DNA of 46,924 nt from Rhodospirillaceae bacterium (GCA_002731315.1 PCBG01000013.1:1-46924), one strand, 5' to 3'. Numbered from the stretch's first letter, positions 8,993 through 17,854 are shown. Numbers and translations are program-made. Notes: generated by a model from the letters alone, not told the origin.

Positions 8993-9340
8993 TTGACCTT
9001 AGTATTGTATGGACTAAAAAACTGTGACAGTTGCCGCGCCGCGGTCAAGATGATCCGCGCCGCTGGCATTGAGGCCGACGTAAGGGATGTGCGTGAGGAT
9101 GCCGTGCCTGCGGAGCTGCTGGTGGACCTCATTGCAAGGCATGGAATTGATCGTGTGATCAACCGGGCGTCAAAGACCTGGCGCGGTCTCGATGAGCGTG
9201 AACGCGCTGCCGATCCGGTGGCGCTATTGCAGACTTATCCGGCTCTGATGAAGCGGCCGCTGCTTCTGCTAGAAAATGGTGACAGCCATTTCGGCTGGAC
9301 ACAGGAGGTCATGGCGTTGCTGGGGATTAACAAGGTTTGA
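8993..9340 (+). CDS. ArsC/Spx-family thioredoxin-fold protein
   Basis: This 115-residue protein belongs to the arsenate reductase/Spx/YffB family. The N-terminal motif LYGLKNCDSCRAAVKMI gives a CxxC pair (Cys11 and Cys14), followed by the helical insertion and the conserved segment ALMKRPLLLLENG containing the family's Arg-Pro. It is shorter and closer to YffB/Spx-like reductases than to true plasmid ArsC. No ars genes lie nearby, so arsenate detoxification is not supported; a thiol-redox role is the cautious reading. The start appears to be TTG at 8993, since no ATG gives the conserved N-terminal strand. The next gene begins 44 bases downstream on the same strand. Confidence 0.8.
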   Translation: MTLVLYGLKNCDSCRAAVKMIRAAGIEADVRDVREDAVPAELLVDLIARHGIDRVINRASKTWRGLDERERAADPVALLQTYPALMKRPLLLLENGDSHFGWTQEVMALLGINKV

Positions 9341-9384
9341 AAGATTGCGGAGGAGCCCGAAAAACTTCCCGGGTGGTTTAGGAA

Positions 9385-9786
9385 ATGGCGAAGACACGAA
9401 TGGCGCTTGAACTGGGGATGGGCACATCGCTGCGTGCAGGGGATTATACCCGTGCTGCGGTGCGTGCCGTCGAGGATGCGCTGTGGCGCAATTCGATCAG
9501 CTTTGCTGAGGCGTTTGGATTCGACAAGAGTGATATGCTGATCGACATCCATCTTGGCGTGCAGAAACCTGATCTTGTCGATACCGATATGGTTAAGGCG
9601 GTGCTTCCCTATGGCAATGGCAGTGTGACCGTTGGCGAAGGCGGGCTGGATATTGCCAAGCCCGATGGTAGCGGTGTTACTATCCTTGCCAATGCCGCCA
9701 TAACCGTTTGCTTTGACATGGAGCGCGTTGCGCCGCTGCGGACAACAGACATGCCGGCCAAAAAACAGGTGGGGGCAGCGGAATGA
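9385..9786 (+). CDS. Lin0512-family protein, first paralogue
   Basis: This 133-residue protein belongs to the uncharacterised Lin0512 family. The N-terminal part reads MALELGMGTSLRAGDYTRAA, where the family usually has GxGxDxHG; here the Asp, His and last Gly are replaced by Ser, Arg and Ala. The alpha/beta body includes SISFAEAFGFDKSDM and DIHLGVQKPDLVD. It overlaps the next gene, a second member of the same family, by four bases (ATGA), implying translational coupling and perhaps a heteromeric complex. AGGA sits very close to the ATG, and an upstream GGAGGAG is also present. The reaction is unknown. Confidence 0.8.
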   Translation: MAKTRMALELGMGTSLRAGDYTRAAVRAVEDALWRNSISFAEAFGFDKSDMLIDIHLGVQKPDLVDTDMVKAVLPYGNGSVTVGEGGLDIAKPDGSGVTILANAAITVCFDMERVAPLRTTDMPAKKQVGAAE

Positions 9787-10154
9787 AGCGGCTTATCATT
9801 GAAATGGGGACAGGGGTCGATCTCTATGGCGGTGACTATACCAAAGCCGCCTGCCGCGCCGTGCGTGATGCCATTGGCCACAGTTCGCTATCATTGTTTC
9901 GGTCCTGTGGGCTCAGCCATCAGGACATGCAGGTCAAGGTCACGATCGCGGTTCAGGAACCGGAAAAAGTAGACGCCGATATCGTCGCCGGACAATTACC
10001 GCGCGGCAATCCGTCCGTTGCGGTTGTGCGCGGTGGGCTGAATGTTGATGACCCGGCGGCCGGCGAGGCGACCGTCATCGCCGCAGCGGCGGTGGAGGCA
10101 TTTTTGCAGGTAGACGAAGGGGCGTGGAAAATCAGCGGGAAAAGAGATGACTGA
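9783..10154 (+). CDS. Lin0512-family protein, second paralogue
   Basis: This 123-residue member of the Lin0512 family begins MKRLIIEMGTGVDLYGGDY. It keeps the Gly-x-Gly-x-Asp and final Gly of the family motif but has Tyr in place of the usual His. The remainder aligns by eye with the upstream paralogue: SSLSLFRSCGLSHQDM matches SISFAEAFGFDKSDM, and VQEPEKVDADIV matches VQKPDLVDTDMV. The start overlaps the previous stop (ATGA), and its 3' end overlaps the following cupin gene by eight bases. The tight coupling suggests the three products work together. No biochemical function can be assigned from sequence. Confidence 0.82.
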   Translation: MKRLIIEMGTGVDLYGGDYTKAACRAVRDAIGHSSLSLFRSCGLSHQDMQVKVTIAVQEPEKVDADIVAGQLPRGNPSVAVVRGGLNVDDPAAGEATVIAAAAVEAFLQVDEGAWKISGKRDD

Positions 10155-11280
10155 CCAGAAGGCTATTGATGTGCAAGCCAAGGCGCTGTCGGACGCGCTT
10201 GCAGAGATTGTTGTACCATCTGTCGGCCTGTCCAAGGACATGCCGTTCTTTACGAAAACACTTGGGTTCCGGCTGGATAAGATATTCCCGGCAGACGATC
10301 CGACGGTGGCCGTTCTATCGGGCCATGGTGTGAGAATCAGGCTGGATGCAACCATTGATGCTGGTCCGCCACCACCCGATCTGCGGCTTCTTGTGGCGGA
10401 TCCGGATAAGATTGCAGATGGACGGCTCGAACTGGCCGCGCCAAATGGTATGCGGATTTTTTTTGAAGACCGGGATCCGTCGCTGGTCACACCAAGCACC
10501 CAGCACAGCTATATTGTGAGGCGGCTTGCTGATCAGGCACCCTGGGTGATTGGCCGTGCTGGGATGCATTACCGCGATCTGATTCCCGACAGGCTCGGCG
10601 GCTCCATCATTGCCAGCCATATCCGTATTCCCGATGGTGGGCCGGTGCCTGATATGGTGCATTATCACACGGTCGGGTTTCAGCTGATTTTCTGTATCGC
10701 TGGCTGGGTTGATCTCGTCTATGAGGATCAGGGCCCTGAATTCCGGCTGCATGCTGGTGACTGTGTGATCCAGCCACCGGAAATCCGCCATCGGGTATTG
10801 TTTGCATCGGAAAATATCGAAGTGGTGGAAATTGGCGTGCCTGCCGAGCATGTCACGACCATTGATCACGAGATGACCTTGCCAAACGGTCCGGCGAAAC
10901 CCGACCGCCTGTTCCAGGGGCAGCGTTTTGTGCATCATCAGGAACAAGATGCCCGTTGGGGGGACTGGCGTCTTCCCGGCTTCGTTGCGCGCGATACCGG
11001 CATTGGGGACGGTACCAATGGCGTGGCCGGCGTACAGGTCGCGAAATGGCAGGGTGGTGACGCGGTGCGTGCAACGCATGATTGCGATATACTCTTCCAC
11101 TTCGTAATGGCGGGCACCATGACCCTGTCTGTCGAGGGCGAGCCGGATTTTCAGCTGTCGGCGGGCGATGCCTTTGTCGTGCCGCCCGGCCGTGTGGCGC
11201 AGTTTCACGGCTGCAGCGATGATCTGGAACTGATGGAGGTGGCGTTGCCATCTGCCTTCAGCACGACCCTCGCGCGTTAA
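10147..11280 (+). CDS. VOC-like plus tandem cupin protein
   Basis: This 377-residue protein has three recognisable parts. Residues about 10-115 resemble one glyoxalase/VOC module (EIVVPSVGLSKDMPFFTKTL ... GMRIFFEDRD). About 150-240 form a first cupin (MVHYHTVGFQLIFCIAGWVD, then GDCVIQPPEIRHRV). About 275-370 form a second (GGDAVRATHDCDILFHFVMA, then GDAFVVPPGRVAQFHG). The first cupin keeps His residues suited to metal binding; the second is less complete. A bicupin fused to a VOC module suggests a dioxygenase- or isomerase-like enzyme, or a ligand sensor. The gene overlaps the second Lin0512 gene by eight bases and precedes a permease by 13 bases. GGGAAAAGAG precedes the ATG. Confidence 0.7.
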   Translation: MTDQKAIDVQAKALSDALAEIVVPSVGLSKDMPFFTKTLGFRLDKIFPADDPTVAVLSGHGVRIRLDATIDAGPPPPDLRLLVADPDKIADGRLELAAPNGMRIFFEDRDPSLVTPSTQHSYIVRRLADQAPWVIGRAGMHYRDLIPDRLGGSIIASHIRIPDGGPVPDMVHYHTVGFQLIFCIAGWVDLVYEDQGPEFRLHAGDCVIQPPEIRHRVLFASENIEVVEIGVPAEHVTTIDHEMTLPNGPAKPDRLFQGQRFVHHQEQDARWGDWRLPGFVARDTGIGDGTNGVAGVQVAKWQGGDAVRATHDCDILFHFVMAGTMTLSVEGEPDFQLSAGDAFVVPPGRVAQFHGCSDDLELMEVALPSAFSTTLAR

Positions 11281-11293
11281 TTGTCCTGCACAC

Positions 11294-12163
11294 ATGCGCC
11301 CTTTTGATTTTCTTCTTTATGCCGGTGTCATTATCGGCTGGTCTACCAGCTGGTATCCGTTGTCCTTGCAGATGGGCACGATACCTGCCGAGGTCTCGCT
11401 GTTCTGGCGTTTTGCGGCCGCTGCCCTGTTGACATTCGGTATTGCCCGAGGGGTAGGCGTGGCATTGCGCTATGGGCGGGCAGATCACCTGCGCTTTGCC
11501 TGTCTTGGCGTTGTGCTGTTTTCAACCAATTTTGCATTTTTCTACAATGCTAGTCTCTACGGTGCCTCGGGCCTGTTGGCAGTGATCCTGTCAACAACAT
11601 CGTTGGTCAATGTGCTTATGGTGGCGGTTGTGAGCCGTCGCCGTCCAGCTGTTCAGCAGCTTGCAGCGGCAGTGATTGGCCTTGCTGGCCTGGGGCTGAT
11701 CTTCCTACCGGAGTTTCAGGCCGCAGAGACAATCATGATGGCAATCCTGCTGGGTGGGGCGGGAACACTGTTATTCTGCGCAGGTAATCTGCTCTCAGCG
11801 GCAACACAGCACCGCGGGGTGCATGTGCTGGCCTCTACCTGCTGGGGCATGCTGTATGGCACGGTATTCATGGGTTTAGTATCTGTCGTGCGCGGCCATG
11901 AATTCGCCATTGACCTGTCGCCTATCTATCTTGCCAGTCTGGCCTGGCTGGTGATTGTTTCGTCAGTGCTGGCACTTGCCAGCTACCTGACGCTTGTTGG
12001 CCGCATCGGGCCCGGGCGGGCGGGCTATGCAACAGTCATTTTTCCGGTCTTCGCCTTGTTGATTTCGACTTTTATGGAAGGCTATCAGTGGTCCCTATTG
12101 GCAATGGCCGGTCTTGTGCTGGTCTTGGCAGGTAATCTGGTGATGGTCCGCGCCCGGGGATAG
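11294..12163 (+). CDS. EamA/DMT-family permease
   Basis: This is a 289-residue permease with about ten membrane spans and two EamA repeats (PLSLQMGTIPAEVSLFWRF in the first; VVSSVLALASYLTLVGRIGP in the second). It begins 13 bases after the VOC-cupin gene, so it is likely in the same transcript and may carry the pathway's substrate or product. No clear Shine-Dalgarno precedes the ATG, which argues for coupling to upstream translation. The substrate cannot be read from the sequence. Confidence 0.87.
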   Translation: MRPFDFLLYAGVIIGWSTSWYPLSLQMGTIPAEVSLFWRFAAAALLTFGIARGVGVALRYGRADHLRFACLGVVLFSTNFAFFYNASLYGASGLLAVILSTTSLVNVLMVAVVSRRRPAVQQLAAAVIGLAGLGLIFLPEFQAAETIMMAILLGGAGTLLFCAGNLLSAATQHRGVHVLASTCWGMLYGTVFMGLVSVVRGHEFAIDLSPIYLASLAWLVIVSSVLALASYLTLVGRIGPGRAGYATVIFPVFALLISTFMEGYQWSLLAMAGLVLVLAGNLVMVRARG

Positions 12164-12177
12164 CGGAAGATCCGCTA
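12161..12177. terminator. Hairpin between convergent genes
   Basis: TAGCGGA and TCCGCTA form a perfect 7-bp stem with an AGA loop, starting within the last codons of the permease and ending nine bases before the end of the convergent DUF3429 gene. There is no uridine tract, so it may end transcripts weakly, act with Rho, or only protect 3' ends. Confidence 0.4.
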
Positions 12178-12185
12178 CTGACGGT

Positions 12186-12653
12186 TTAGCCGTGGATATA
12201 GGCGGGTACAGCGAGGGATCCGGCGGCCAGCGCTATTGATGCGCCCAATGTCAGGATGTGGCGCAGCTGCATATACCAGTCGGGCAGCAACCCGTCGCGC
12301 CAGGCGCGATAGTCGACCCACCAACTAAGAAAAAAGCCCGGCACAAGAGCAAGCAAAGTCAAGCCGGGGTCTAGAACAAGCGTTGGCAGCCAGGCGTAAA
12401 TTGCGGGCATTACTGACCAGACAAACCAGCTCGAATCACGGTCGCCGCGCATTGCTAGCCCCCAATGGACTGCCCCAACAAAGCTAAGAATAACACTGCC
12501 ATAGACACCGCACGCTATAACTGCCAACGCATTCCATGGTGCCACGCCGCTGTGCGCTGCACCGGCGCAAACGAAAAACGGAATCAGCCCGCCAAAGCCA
12601 ATAAGGCTGGCGAGCGGGGGCGCGGCTTGATCCTGCTTTTCAGTCGCGGTCAT
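12186..12653 (-). CDS. DUF3429 membrane protein
   Basis: This small integral membrane protein (155 residues, about five hydrophobic segments) matches the DUF3429 family by its motif FVGAVHWGLAM and the segment FFLSWWVDYRAW. The family is common in Alpha- and Gammaproteobacteria and has no assigned function. The ATG overlaps the stop of the upstream EamA permease by four bases (ATGA), so the two are translationally coupled. Its 3' end faces the other permease gene across a 22-base gap containing a hairpin. Confidence 0.8.
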   Translation of the reverse strand: MTATEKQDQAAPPLASLIGFGGLIPFFVCAGAAHSGVAPWNALAVIACGVYGSVILSFVGAVHWGLAMRGDRDSSWFVWSVMPAIYAWLPTLVLDPGLTLLALVPGFFLSWWVDYRAWRDGLLPDWYMQLRHILTLGASIALAAGSLAVPAYIHG

Positions 12654-13549
12654 CGCACCGTCTGTTTCCTGTTGCCGGCATCAATTGTATCAGGTGCGCG
12701 CGTTGCCAGCGCAAGGCTGGCTACCGCCCCAAGGACAACCACACCTCCAATGATTTCCGGAACAGTCATTGCCTCATCCAGAAAAATCCACGGCCAAAGT
12801 GGACCAAACACGCTTTCTACCAACACCAGCAGGCTGACCTCGGCTGCTGGCACATATCCGGTTCCCCAGGTGACGAGCGCAATGCCAATGCCGATTGTAA
12901 AGGCCCCCATGAACAGCGTCAGTGCCAGATCCTGACCAGAAATGGCAAAGCCGTTACCGAACTGTATAATCGATATGACAGCCAGAAGAATTGCAAAACT
13001 GCCCCCTAGAAAGGTGCCGCCAAGCACATCGGTCTTGCCACTGCGTCGCGCTATCACAAGCATTATTGCAAAGGTGAACGCGGAAATTAGCGCAATCACA
13101 TTGCCGCTGGTGCGGCCAAGGGAAAATCCGTCACCAATCATCAGCAGCACTCCGGCCATTGCTACAGCCATGGCTGGCCATGTCAGCCGGTGCGGGCGCT
13201 CGCCGATCCAGACCCATCCGATCACAGCTGCAAAGAAAGGTGACAGTGTCAGCAGCAGAAGGCATGAAGCGACCGAGGTCAGCAGCATTGCATAGACATA
13301 GGTCGCAAAGGCGATGGCCAGCATCAGCCCCATTACCACATCGGTGCGGTCGAGGCTGGACAGAAACACTAGGGGTGACTGGCGGCGGCGCAGACAGGCC
13401 ACCAGTGCCACCATAGCGGCAAGGCTGATCGACCGGTAAAAAAGAATCAGCATGCCGTCGCCGGTTTCTAGCAATCGTATGACAAGGCCGACAAAGCTCA
13501 TGCAGCTTGCGCCCATCATCACCAGCAGCACTGCGTTGTTACGTGACAT
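12650..13549 (-). CDS. EamA/DMT-family permease coupled to DUF3429
   Basis: This is a 299-residue permease with about ten spans (MSRNNAVLLVMMGASCMSFV at the start; FGPLWPWIFLDEAMTVPEII near the end, a typical second EamA repeat). The start at 13549 is chosen because GGAGGAAC lies just upstream and the hydrophobic N-terminus begins there. A frame extension of 27 codons upstream has no comparable ribosome site. It is followed by DUF3429 with a 4-base overlap. The substrate is unknown. It is divergent from the MBL-fold gene across about 195 bases that should contain both promoters. Confidence 0.88.
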   Translation of the reverse strand: MSRNNAVLLVMMGASCMSFVGLVIRLLETGDGMLILFYRSISLAAMVALVACLRRRQSPLVFLSSLDRTDVVMGLMLAIAFATYVYAMLLTSVASCLLLLTLSPFFAAVIGWVWIGERPHRLTWPAMAVAMAGVLLMIGDGFSLGRTSGNVIALISAFTFAIMLVIARRSGKTDVLGGTFLGGSFAILLAVISIIQFGNGFAISGQDLALTLFMGAFTIGIGIALVTWGTGYVPAAEVSLLVLVESVFGPLWPWIFLDEAMTVPEIIGGVVVLGAVASLALATRAPDTIDAGNRKQTVR

Positions 13550-13744
13550 TCTGTTCCTCCCCAGCCATGTGGCTTCGTTCCACCTTGTCTGTAACAACCT
13601 TTGCCGGGCCAAGTCCATTGGCGAAATCATCGTGCATTCGAGCCGCTTTCCCCCTTTTGCCGGCGCGCAATGCCTGCTAGCTATGCATTCGCCACGGAGG
13701 CTCTGATATACACGCAGCCCGATAGGTGGAACGGGGATATTTTG

Positions 13745-14809
13745 GTGAGTTTGAAGCGTCGTCTCTGGCTTGTGCTGATATTACCGGTTTTGTTGTTTCT
13801 TGTCGGATTGACAGGAGGATGTTCTTCCATGTCTGCCTATTCTTTTTCGCCACAGTTCGATCCGGACAGCAAAACCTTTCAGCATTTGAATGGGTATCGC
13901 GATGACAAGAGTGTTGGTGATCTGCTGAGCATGGCTTGGCAGTTCATGACTCGCGAAACCGATCCGATCGAAAAGACCGGCTTTCCGGTCATGTCAGCTG
14001 CAGATAATGCCCAGCGCGACGCAGACAAGGCCGCGATCACTTGGATTGGGCACGCCACCTTGCTGTTTGAGCGAGACGGGAAGACAATTCTCACCGACCC
14101 GATGTTTTCTGACCGCGCGTCACCGCTGGCATTCAGCGGGCCAAAGCGGGTAGCTCCCCCGGCCAGAAGCCTTGAGGGGTTGCCACCGATCGATGTCGTT
14201 CTGATTTCGCATGCGCATTACGATCATCTCGACATGCCGTCGCTGCGAAGGCTGGCTGAATTACAGCCAGATATCGAGGTTCTGGTACCGCTAGGGGTTG
14301 GCCGATACGCAAGCGACGCCGGCTTTGCTAATGTAACCGAGCTTGACTGGTGGTAACATGCAATAGTTGGCGACATGAATGTGACGGCCACGCCGGCGCG
14401 TCACTGGGCCTCACGGACGCCCTTTGACCGCAACCGGACATTATGGGCCGGTTTCATGATGCGTTTCAGCGATGGATTTCAGTTTTTTTTCGTAGGGGAT
14501 ACTGGATATGGCGACGATTTTGCGAATGTGCGTGACCGGCTCGGGCCGGCTGACCTCGCCGCGATACCGATCGGTGCCTATGCGCCGCGTGATTTCATGA
14601 AGGCCTCGCATTGCAATCCGCAAGAGGCCGTCCAGATTTTTCAGGATCTGGGAGCGGGACGTGCAGTGGCCATTCATTGGGGAACATTCAAATTGACGCT
14701 TGAGCCGCTGGACGAGCCGCCAATATTGCTTGGCGCGGCGTTGCGACAGGCGTGTATAGACGAAGGCAGATTCCGAGCGCTGGTACATGGGGAACGTTGG
14801 ACGTTCTGA
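13745..14809 (+). pseudogene. MBL-fold lipoprotein (NAPE-PLD-like) broken by an in-frame stop
   Basis: The frame encodes a lipoprotein signal (hydrophobic stretch ending FLVGLTGGCSSM, with lipobox Cys) and a metallo-beta-lactamase domain related to N-acyl-phosphatidylethanolamine phospholipase D and YtnP/UlaG-like hydrolases. IGHATLLFERDGKTILTDP, the metal motif SHAHYDHLD, and later TATPARHWASRTPFDRN, FVGDTGYGDDF and AIHWGTFKL are all present. After TELDWW a TAA (14354-14356) interrupts the frame. The same frame continues normally for about 150 codons. The family usually reads DWWQ here, so one CAA-to-TAA change explains it. Without readthrough the N-terminal product lacks several metal ligands. 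GTG at 13745 follows a GGGGA site. A sequencing error is possible. Confidence 0.8.
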
Positions 14810-14891
14810 GGCAGACATAGACTGGTTCGATCATTTCTGACCACGGCCTGGGGGGTGGCATTTTATCTCGCATTACAGGTGCCGGTTTCCC

Positions 14892-14920
14892 TTGCTTTTG
14901 AGGCATGGCTGAACTATTCA
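14892..14920 (+). promoter_or_regulatory. Putative promoter of the nuo operon
   Basis: TTGCTT (14892-14897) and TATTCA (14915-14920) are separated by 17 bases, 35 bases upstream of nuoA, in the 145-base gap that follows the MBL gene. The match is partial. No second candidate of better quality was seen. Confidence 0.3.
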
Positions 14921-14954
14921 AACGTAGGTTTTCCCAACCGAAACGGAGAGCCAG

Positions 14955-15320
14955 GTGCCTGAGCTTTTGTCTGAATATCTGCCGATCGCGGTGTTCTTTG
15001 CCATCGCCCTCGGTCTTGCCATTGCGCTTGTTACAGGTTCGTTACTTCTTGGTAACCAGCGTCCTGATGACGAGAAAATGGCTGCATATGAATGTGGCTT
15101 TGACGCGTTCGATGATTCGCGCCGTCAATTCGATGTGCGCTTTTACCTCGTTGCCATCCTGTTCATTATTTTTGATCTGGAAGTGGCGTTTCTGTTCCCG
15201 TGGGCGGTATCGCTCGGCGGGATCGGCATGTTTGGCTTCTGGTCGATGATGTTGTTCCTAGCCGTGCTGACAGTCGGTTTCATTTATGAGTGGAAAAAGG
15301 GAGCCCTGGAATGGGAGTGA
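14955..15320 (+). CDS. nuoA: NADH-quinone oxidoreductase subunit A
   Basis: NuoA is a 121-residue membrane subunit of complex I that helps couple quinone reduction to proton pumping. Three membrane spans are visible. The conserved loop [20 protein letters not shown] sits between the first and second, with the Cys that changes accessibility during enzyme turnover in homologues. [11 protein letters not shown] follows in the second span. The start is GTG at 14955, preceded by GGAGAG. It overlaps nuoB by ten bases and opens the 18-kb operon. Confidence 0.96.
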   Translation: MPELLSEYLPIAVFFAIALGLAIALVTGSLLLGNQRPDDEKMAAYECGFDAFDDSRRQFDVRFYLVAILFIIFDLEVAFLFPWAVSLGGIGMFGFWSMMLFLAVLTVGFIYEWKKGALEWE

Positions 15321-15859
15321 TTGACCCGAGCACCGCCCCCCAGATTGGCCCGGGGCCAGAGCAGGATGCGATTCTGAAAGCTGTAGGCGATGAAATTACC
15401 AATCGCGGCTTCGTTATTGCCAGTGCTGACAAGTTGTTTAACTGGGCGCGTTCTGGGTCGCTTTGGCCGATGACGTTTGGTCTGGCCTGCTGCTCTATAG
15501 AAATGATGCATTCGGCGGCCAGTCGCTATGATATGGACAGGTATGGCATGCTATTCCGGCCGAGCCCAAGGCAATCGGATGTCATGATTGTTGCGGGAAC
15601 GCTGACCAATAAGATGGCACCAGCCTTGCGGCGCGTTTATGATCAGATGCCAGAGCCGCGCTGGGTGCTTTCGATGGGTTCATGCGCTAATGGTGGTGGT
15701 TATTATCATTATTCCTATGCTGTTGTGCGTGGATGTGACCGGATTGTTCCGGTTGATGTTTATGTGCCCGGCTGCCCTCCCACCGCGGAAGCGTTAATTT
15801 ACGGGTTGCTGCAGCTGCAAAAGAAAATAAAGCGCACGGCGACGATCGCACGCAACTAG
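15311..15859 (+). CDS. nuoB: NADH-quinone oxidoreductase subunit B
   Basis: NuoB (182 residues) holds the terminal iron-sulfur cluster N2, which passes electrons to ubiquinone. The cluster ligands are visible: the CC pair in [11 protein letters not shown], the Cys in [12 protein letters not shown], and the Cys in [14 protein letters not shown] at 15311 has GGGAG upstream and overlaps the end of nuoA. A GTG seven codons earlier is less likely. A 154-base gap separates it from nuoC, the longest break inside the nuo cluster. Confidence 0.97.
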   Translation: MGVIDPSTAPQIGPGPEQDAILKAVGDEITNRGFVIASADKLFNWARSGSLWPMTFGLACCSIEMMHSAASRYDMDRYGMLFRPSPRQSDVMIVAGTLTNKMAPALRRVYDQMPEPRWVLSMGSCANGGGYYHYSYAVVRGCDRIVPVDVYVPGCPPTAEALIYGLLQLQKKIKRTATIARN

Positions 15860-15951
15860 CTCCTGGATTGGGAGATAGGAACGGCACAGCATACCGGTCC
15901 CAAGGTGCCACGGACCAGTTGCTCGAGATGTAGCCAAGGCACAATTTCCTG

Positions 15952-15968
15952 CCGGACATTCTGTCCGG
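15952..15968 (+). promoter_or_regulatory. Hairpin in the nuoB-nuoC gap
   Basis: CCGGACA and TGTCCGG form a perfect 7-bp stem with a three-base loop, 46 bases before nuoC. No uridine tract follows, so it is not a classic terminator. It could stabilise or punctuate the mRNA between nuoAB and the rest of the operon. The rest of 15860-16013 holds nothing recognisable. Confidence 0.4.
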
Positions 15969-16013
15969 TGGCAACCAACAGATGGCCCTTTGACGGGTAA
16001 CGGGAAAAGGTGC

Positions 16014-16664
16014 ATGGCCGAGGCCACCGAAATAGCCAGTACAGGCGTCGCAGATACACTGTCGCCACAGGTCTTGATGATTGATCATCTGCGGAACCTA
16101 CTCGGTGATGTGGTGCAGGACACGACGCTGGTTCAGCGCCAGATTGTGTTGCGTACAGGGTTGAACCAGATTGTGCGTATGCTGATCGCATTGCGTGACG
16201 ACCAGCATGCTGCCTTCAATCAGCTGACAGACATGACGGCGGTAGACTATCCGGAAAGACCATCACGATTTGAAATCGTGTATCAACTGCTCTCCATGCG
16301 GAACAATATGCGGCTGCGTATTCTAGTGGCTGCCGATGAAGGGCAGGCTGTGCCCTCCATCACCTCTGTCTATGCTGCTGCTAACTGGGCCGAGCGCGAG
16401 GTGTGGGATATGTTCGGCATTTTTTTCGCCGGTCATCCCGATTTGCGAAGGCTGCTCACTGATTATGGGTTTGAAGGCCATCCGCTGCGCAAGGATTTCC
16501 CGCTGACCGGTCATGTCGAGGTGCGCTATGACGATACGCTACGCCGTGTGGTGAACGAGCCTGTCAGCCTTGTTCAAGAATTTCGTGATTTTGATTTTCT
16601 CAGCCCGTGGGAAGGGATGCAGGCTAGTATCCCGGGTGATGAGAAAGCCAATAAGGGTGGGTGA
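16014..16664 (+). CDS. nuoC: NADH-quinone oxidoreductase subunit C
   Basis: NuoC (216 residues) is the 30-kDa peripheral subunit of the hydrophilic arm. The family signature [20 protein letters not shown] (about residues 130-150) and the following [21 protein letters not shown] are intact. The ATG at 16014 has a purine-rich GGGAAAAGG site; a TTG eight codons earlier is an alternative. It is a separate gene from nuoD, as in alphaproteobacteria and unlike the fused enterobacterial nuoCD. Confidence 0.95.
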   Translation: MAEATEIASTGVADTLSPQVLMIDHLRNLLGDVVQDTTLVQRQIVLRTGLNQIVRMLIALRDDQHAAFNQLTDMTAVDYPERPSRFEIVYQLLSMRNNMRLRILVAADEGQAVPSITSVYAAANWAEREVWDMFGIFFAGHPDLRRLLTDYGFEGHPLRKDFPLTGHVEVRYDDTLRRVVNEPVSLVQEFRDFDFLSPWEGMQASIPGDEKANKGG

Positions 16665-16675
16665 GGGAACCGGTT

Positions 16676-17854
16676 ATGGCAGAGATGCAAATCAAACCCA
16701 TCACGATGAATTTTGGTCCGCAGCATCCGGCAGCGCATGGTGTGTTGCGACTGGTACTAGAAATGGATGGTGAGGTGATCGAGCGCGCGGATCCTCATAT
16801 CGGCCTGTTGCACCGCGGCACCGAAAAGCTTATCGAACACAAGACCTATCTTCAGGCACTCCCCTATTTTGATCGGCTGGACTATGTTTCGCCGATGAAC
16901 CAGGAACATGCCTGGGCGCTCGCTGTCGAGAATGCGGTTGGCATCGAGGTGCCGCGGCGAGGTCAGTATATCCGTGTTCTATATTGCGAGATCGGCCGCA
17001 TATTGAATCATCTGCTCAACCTCACAACCTTTGCCATAGATGTGGGTGCGATGACGCCGTTGCTTTGGGGGTTTGAAGAGCGCGAGGAGTTGATGGGCTT
17101 CTACGAGCGAGCCTGCGGCGCGAGGCTTCATGCTGCCTATTTTCGGCCGGGCGGAGTGCATCAGGACCTGCCTGACGGGTTGCTAGATGAGATCGCTGAC
17201 TGGGCCGAGCGCTTTCCGGCATTCATCGCTGACCTTGAAACTCTGCTGACAGATAACCGTATTTTCAAGCAACGGACGGTTGATATCGGCGTGATCACCG
17301 AAGAGGCTGCGCTTGATCTTGGAATGACAGGCCCTTGCCTGCGCGCCAGCGGTGTTGCCTGGGATTTGCGTAAGTCGCAGCCTTATGATTGCTATGCTGA
17401 GATGGACTTTGATGTTCCGGTTGGTAAGACCGGTGACTGTTATGCGCGCTATCTCGTGCGCATCGAAGAGATGCGCCAGTCACTGCGGATCATTCGGCAA
17501 TGTATAGACGAAATGCCCGACGGCCCCGTGTTGGCGGAAAACAACAAGGTCACCCCGCCAAAACGGGGCGAGATGAAGAATTCGATGGAAGCGCTGATCC
17601 ATCACTTTAAGCTGTATACTGAAGGGTTTCATGTCCCTGAGGGTGACAGCTACACCGCCGTCGAAGCTCCGAAAGGTGAATTCGGCGTCTATTTGGTGGC
17701 AGACGGATCAAACAAGCCCTATCGCTGCAAAATTCGCGGGCCGGGGTTTTATTTCATGGCGGCCCTCGACTATCTATCGCGCGGCCACATGTTGGCAGAT
17801 TCAGTGGCCATTATTGGGTCGCTGGATGTTGTTTTTGGTGAGATTGATAGATGA
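16676..17854 (+). CDS. nuoD: NADH-quinone oxidoreductase subunit D
   Basis: NuoD (392 residues) is the 49-kDa subunit, related to hydrogenase large subunits, and forms the quinone site with Nuo[21 protein letters not shown] carries the conserved His of the quinone-binding loop. [16 protein letters not shown] and the C-terminal DPVFGEIDR-type end (DVVFGEIDR) are typical. ATG at 16676 is chosen for its GAGGGAA site; a GTG overlapping the nuoC stop is five codons upstream. It overlaps nuoE by four bases. Confidence 0.97.
   Translation: MAEMQIKPITMNFGPQHPAAHGVLRLVLEMDGEVIERADPHIGLLHRGTEKLIEHKTYLQALPYFDRLDYVSPMNQEHAWALAVENAVGIEVPRRGQYIRVLYCEIGRILNHLLNLTTFAIDVGAMTPLLWGFEEREELMGFYERACGARLHAAYFRPGGVHQDLPDGLLDEIADWAERFPAFIADLETLLTDNRIFKQRTVDIGVITEEAALDLGMTGPCLRASGVAWDLRKSQPYDCYAEMDFDVPVGKTGDCYARYLVRIEEMRQSLRIIRQCIDEMPDGPVLAENNKVTPPKRGEMKNSMEALIHHFKLYTEGFHVPEGDSYTAVEAPKGEFGVYLVADGSNKPYRCKIRGPGFYFMAALDYLSRGHMLADSVAIIGSLDVVFGEIDR

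Noticed and set aside
10315..11295. 326-codon minus-strand frame opposite the VOC-cupin gene
   Set aside because: The plus-strand frame has clear cupin motifs and couples to neighbours; the antisense frame has no recognisable domain.
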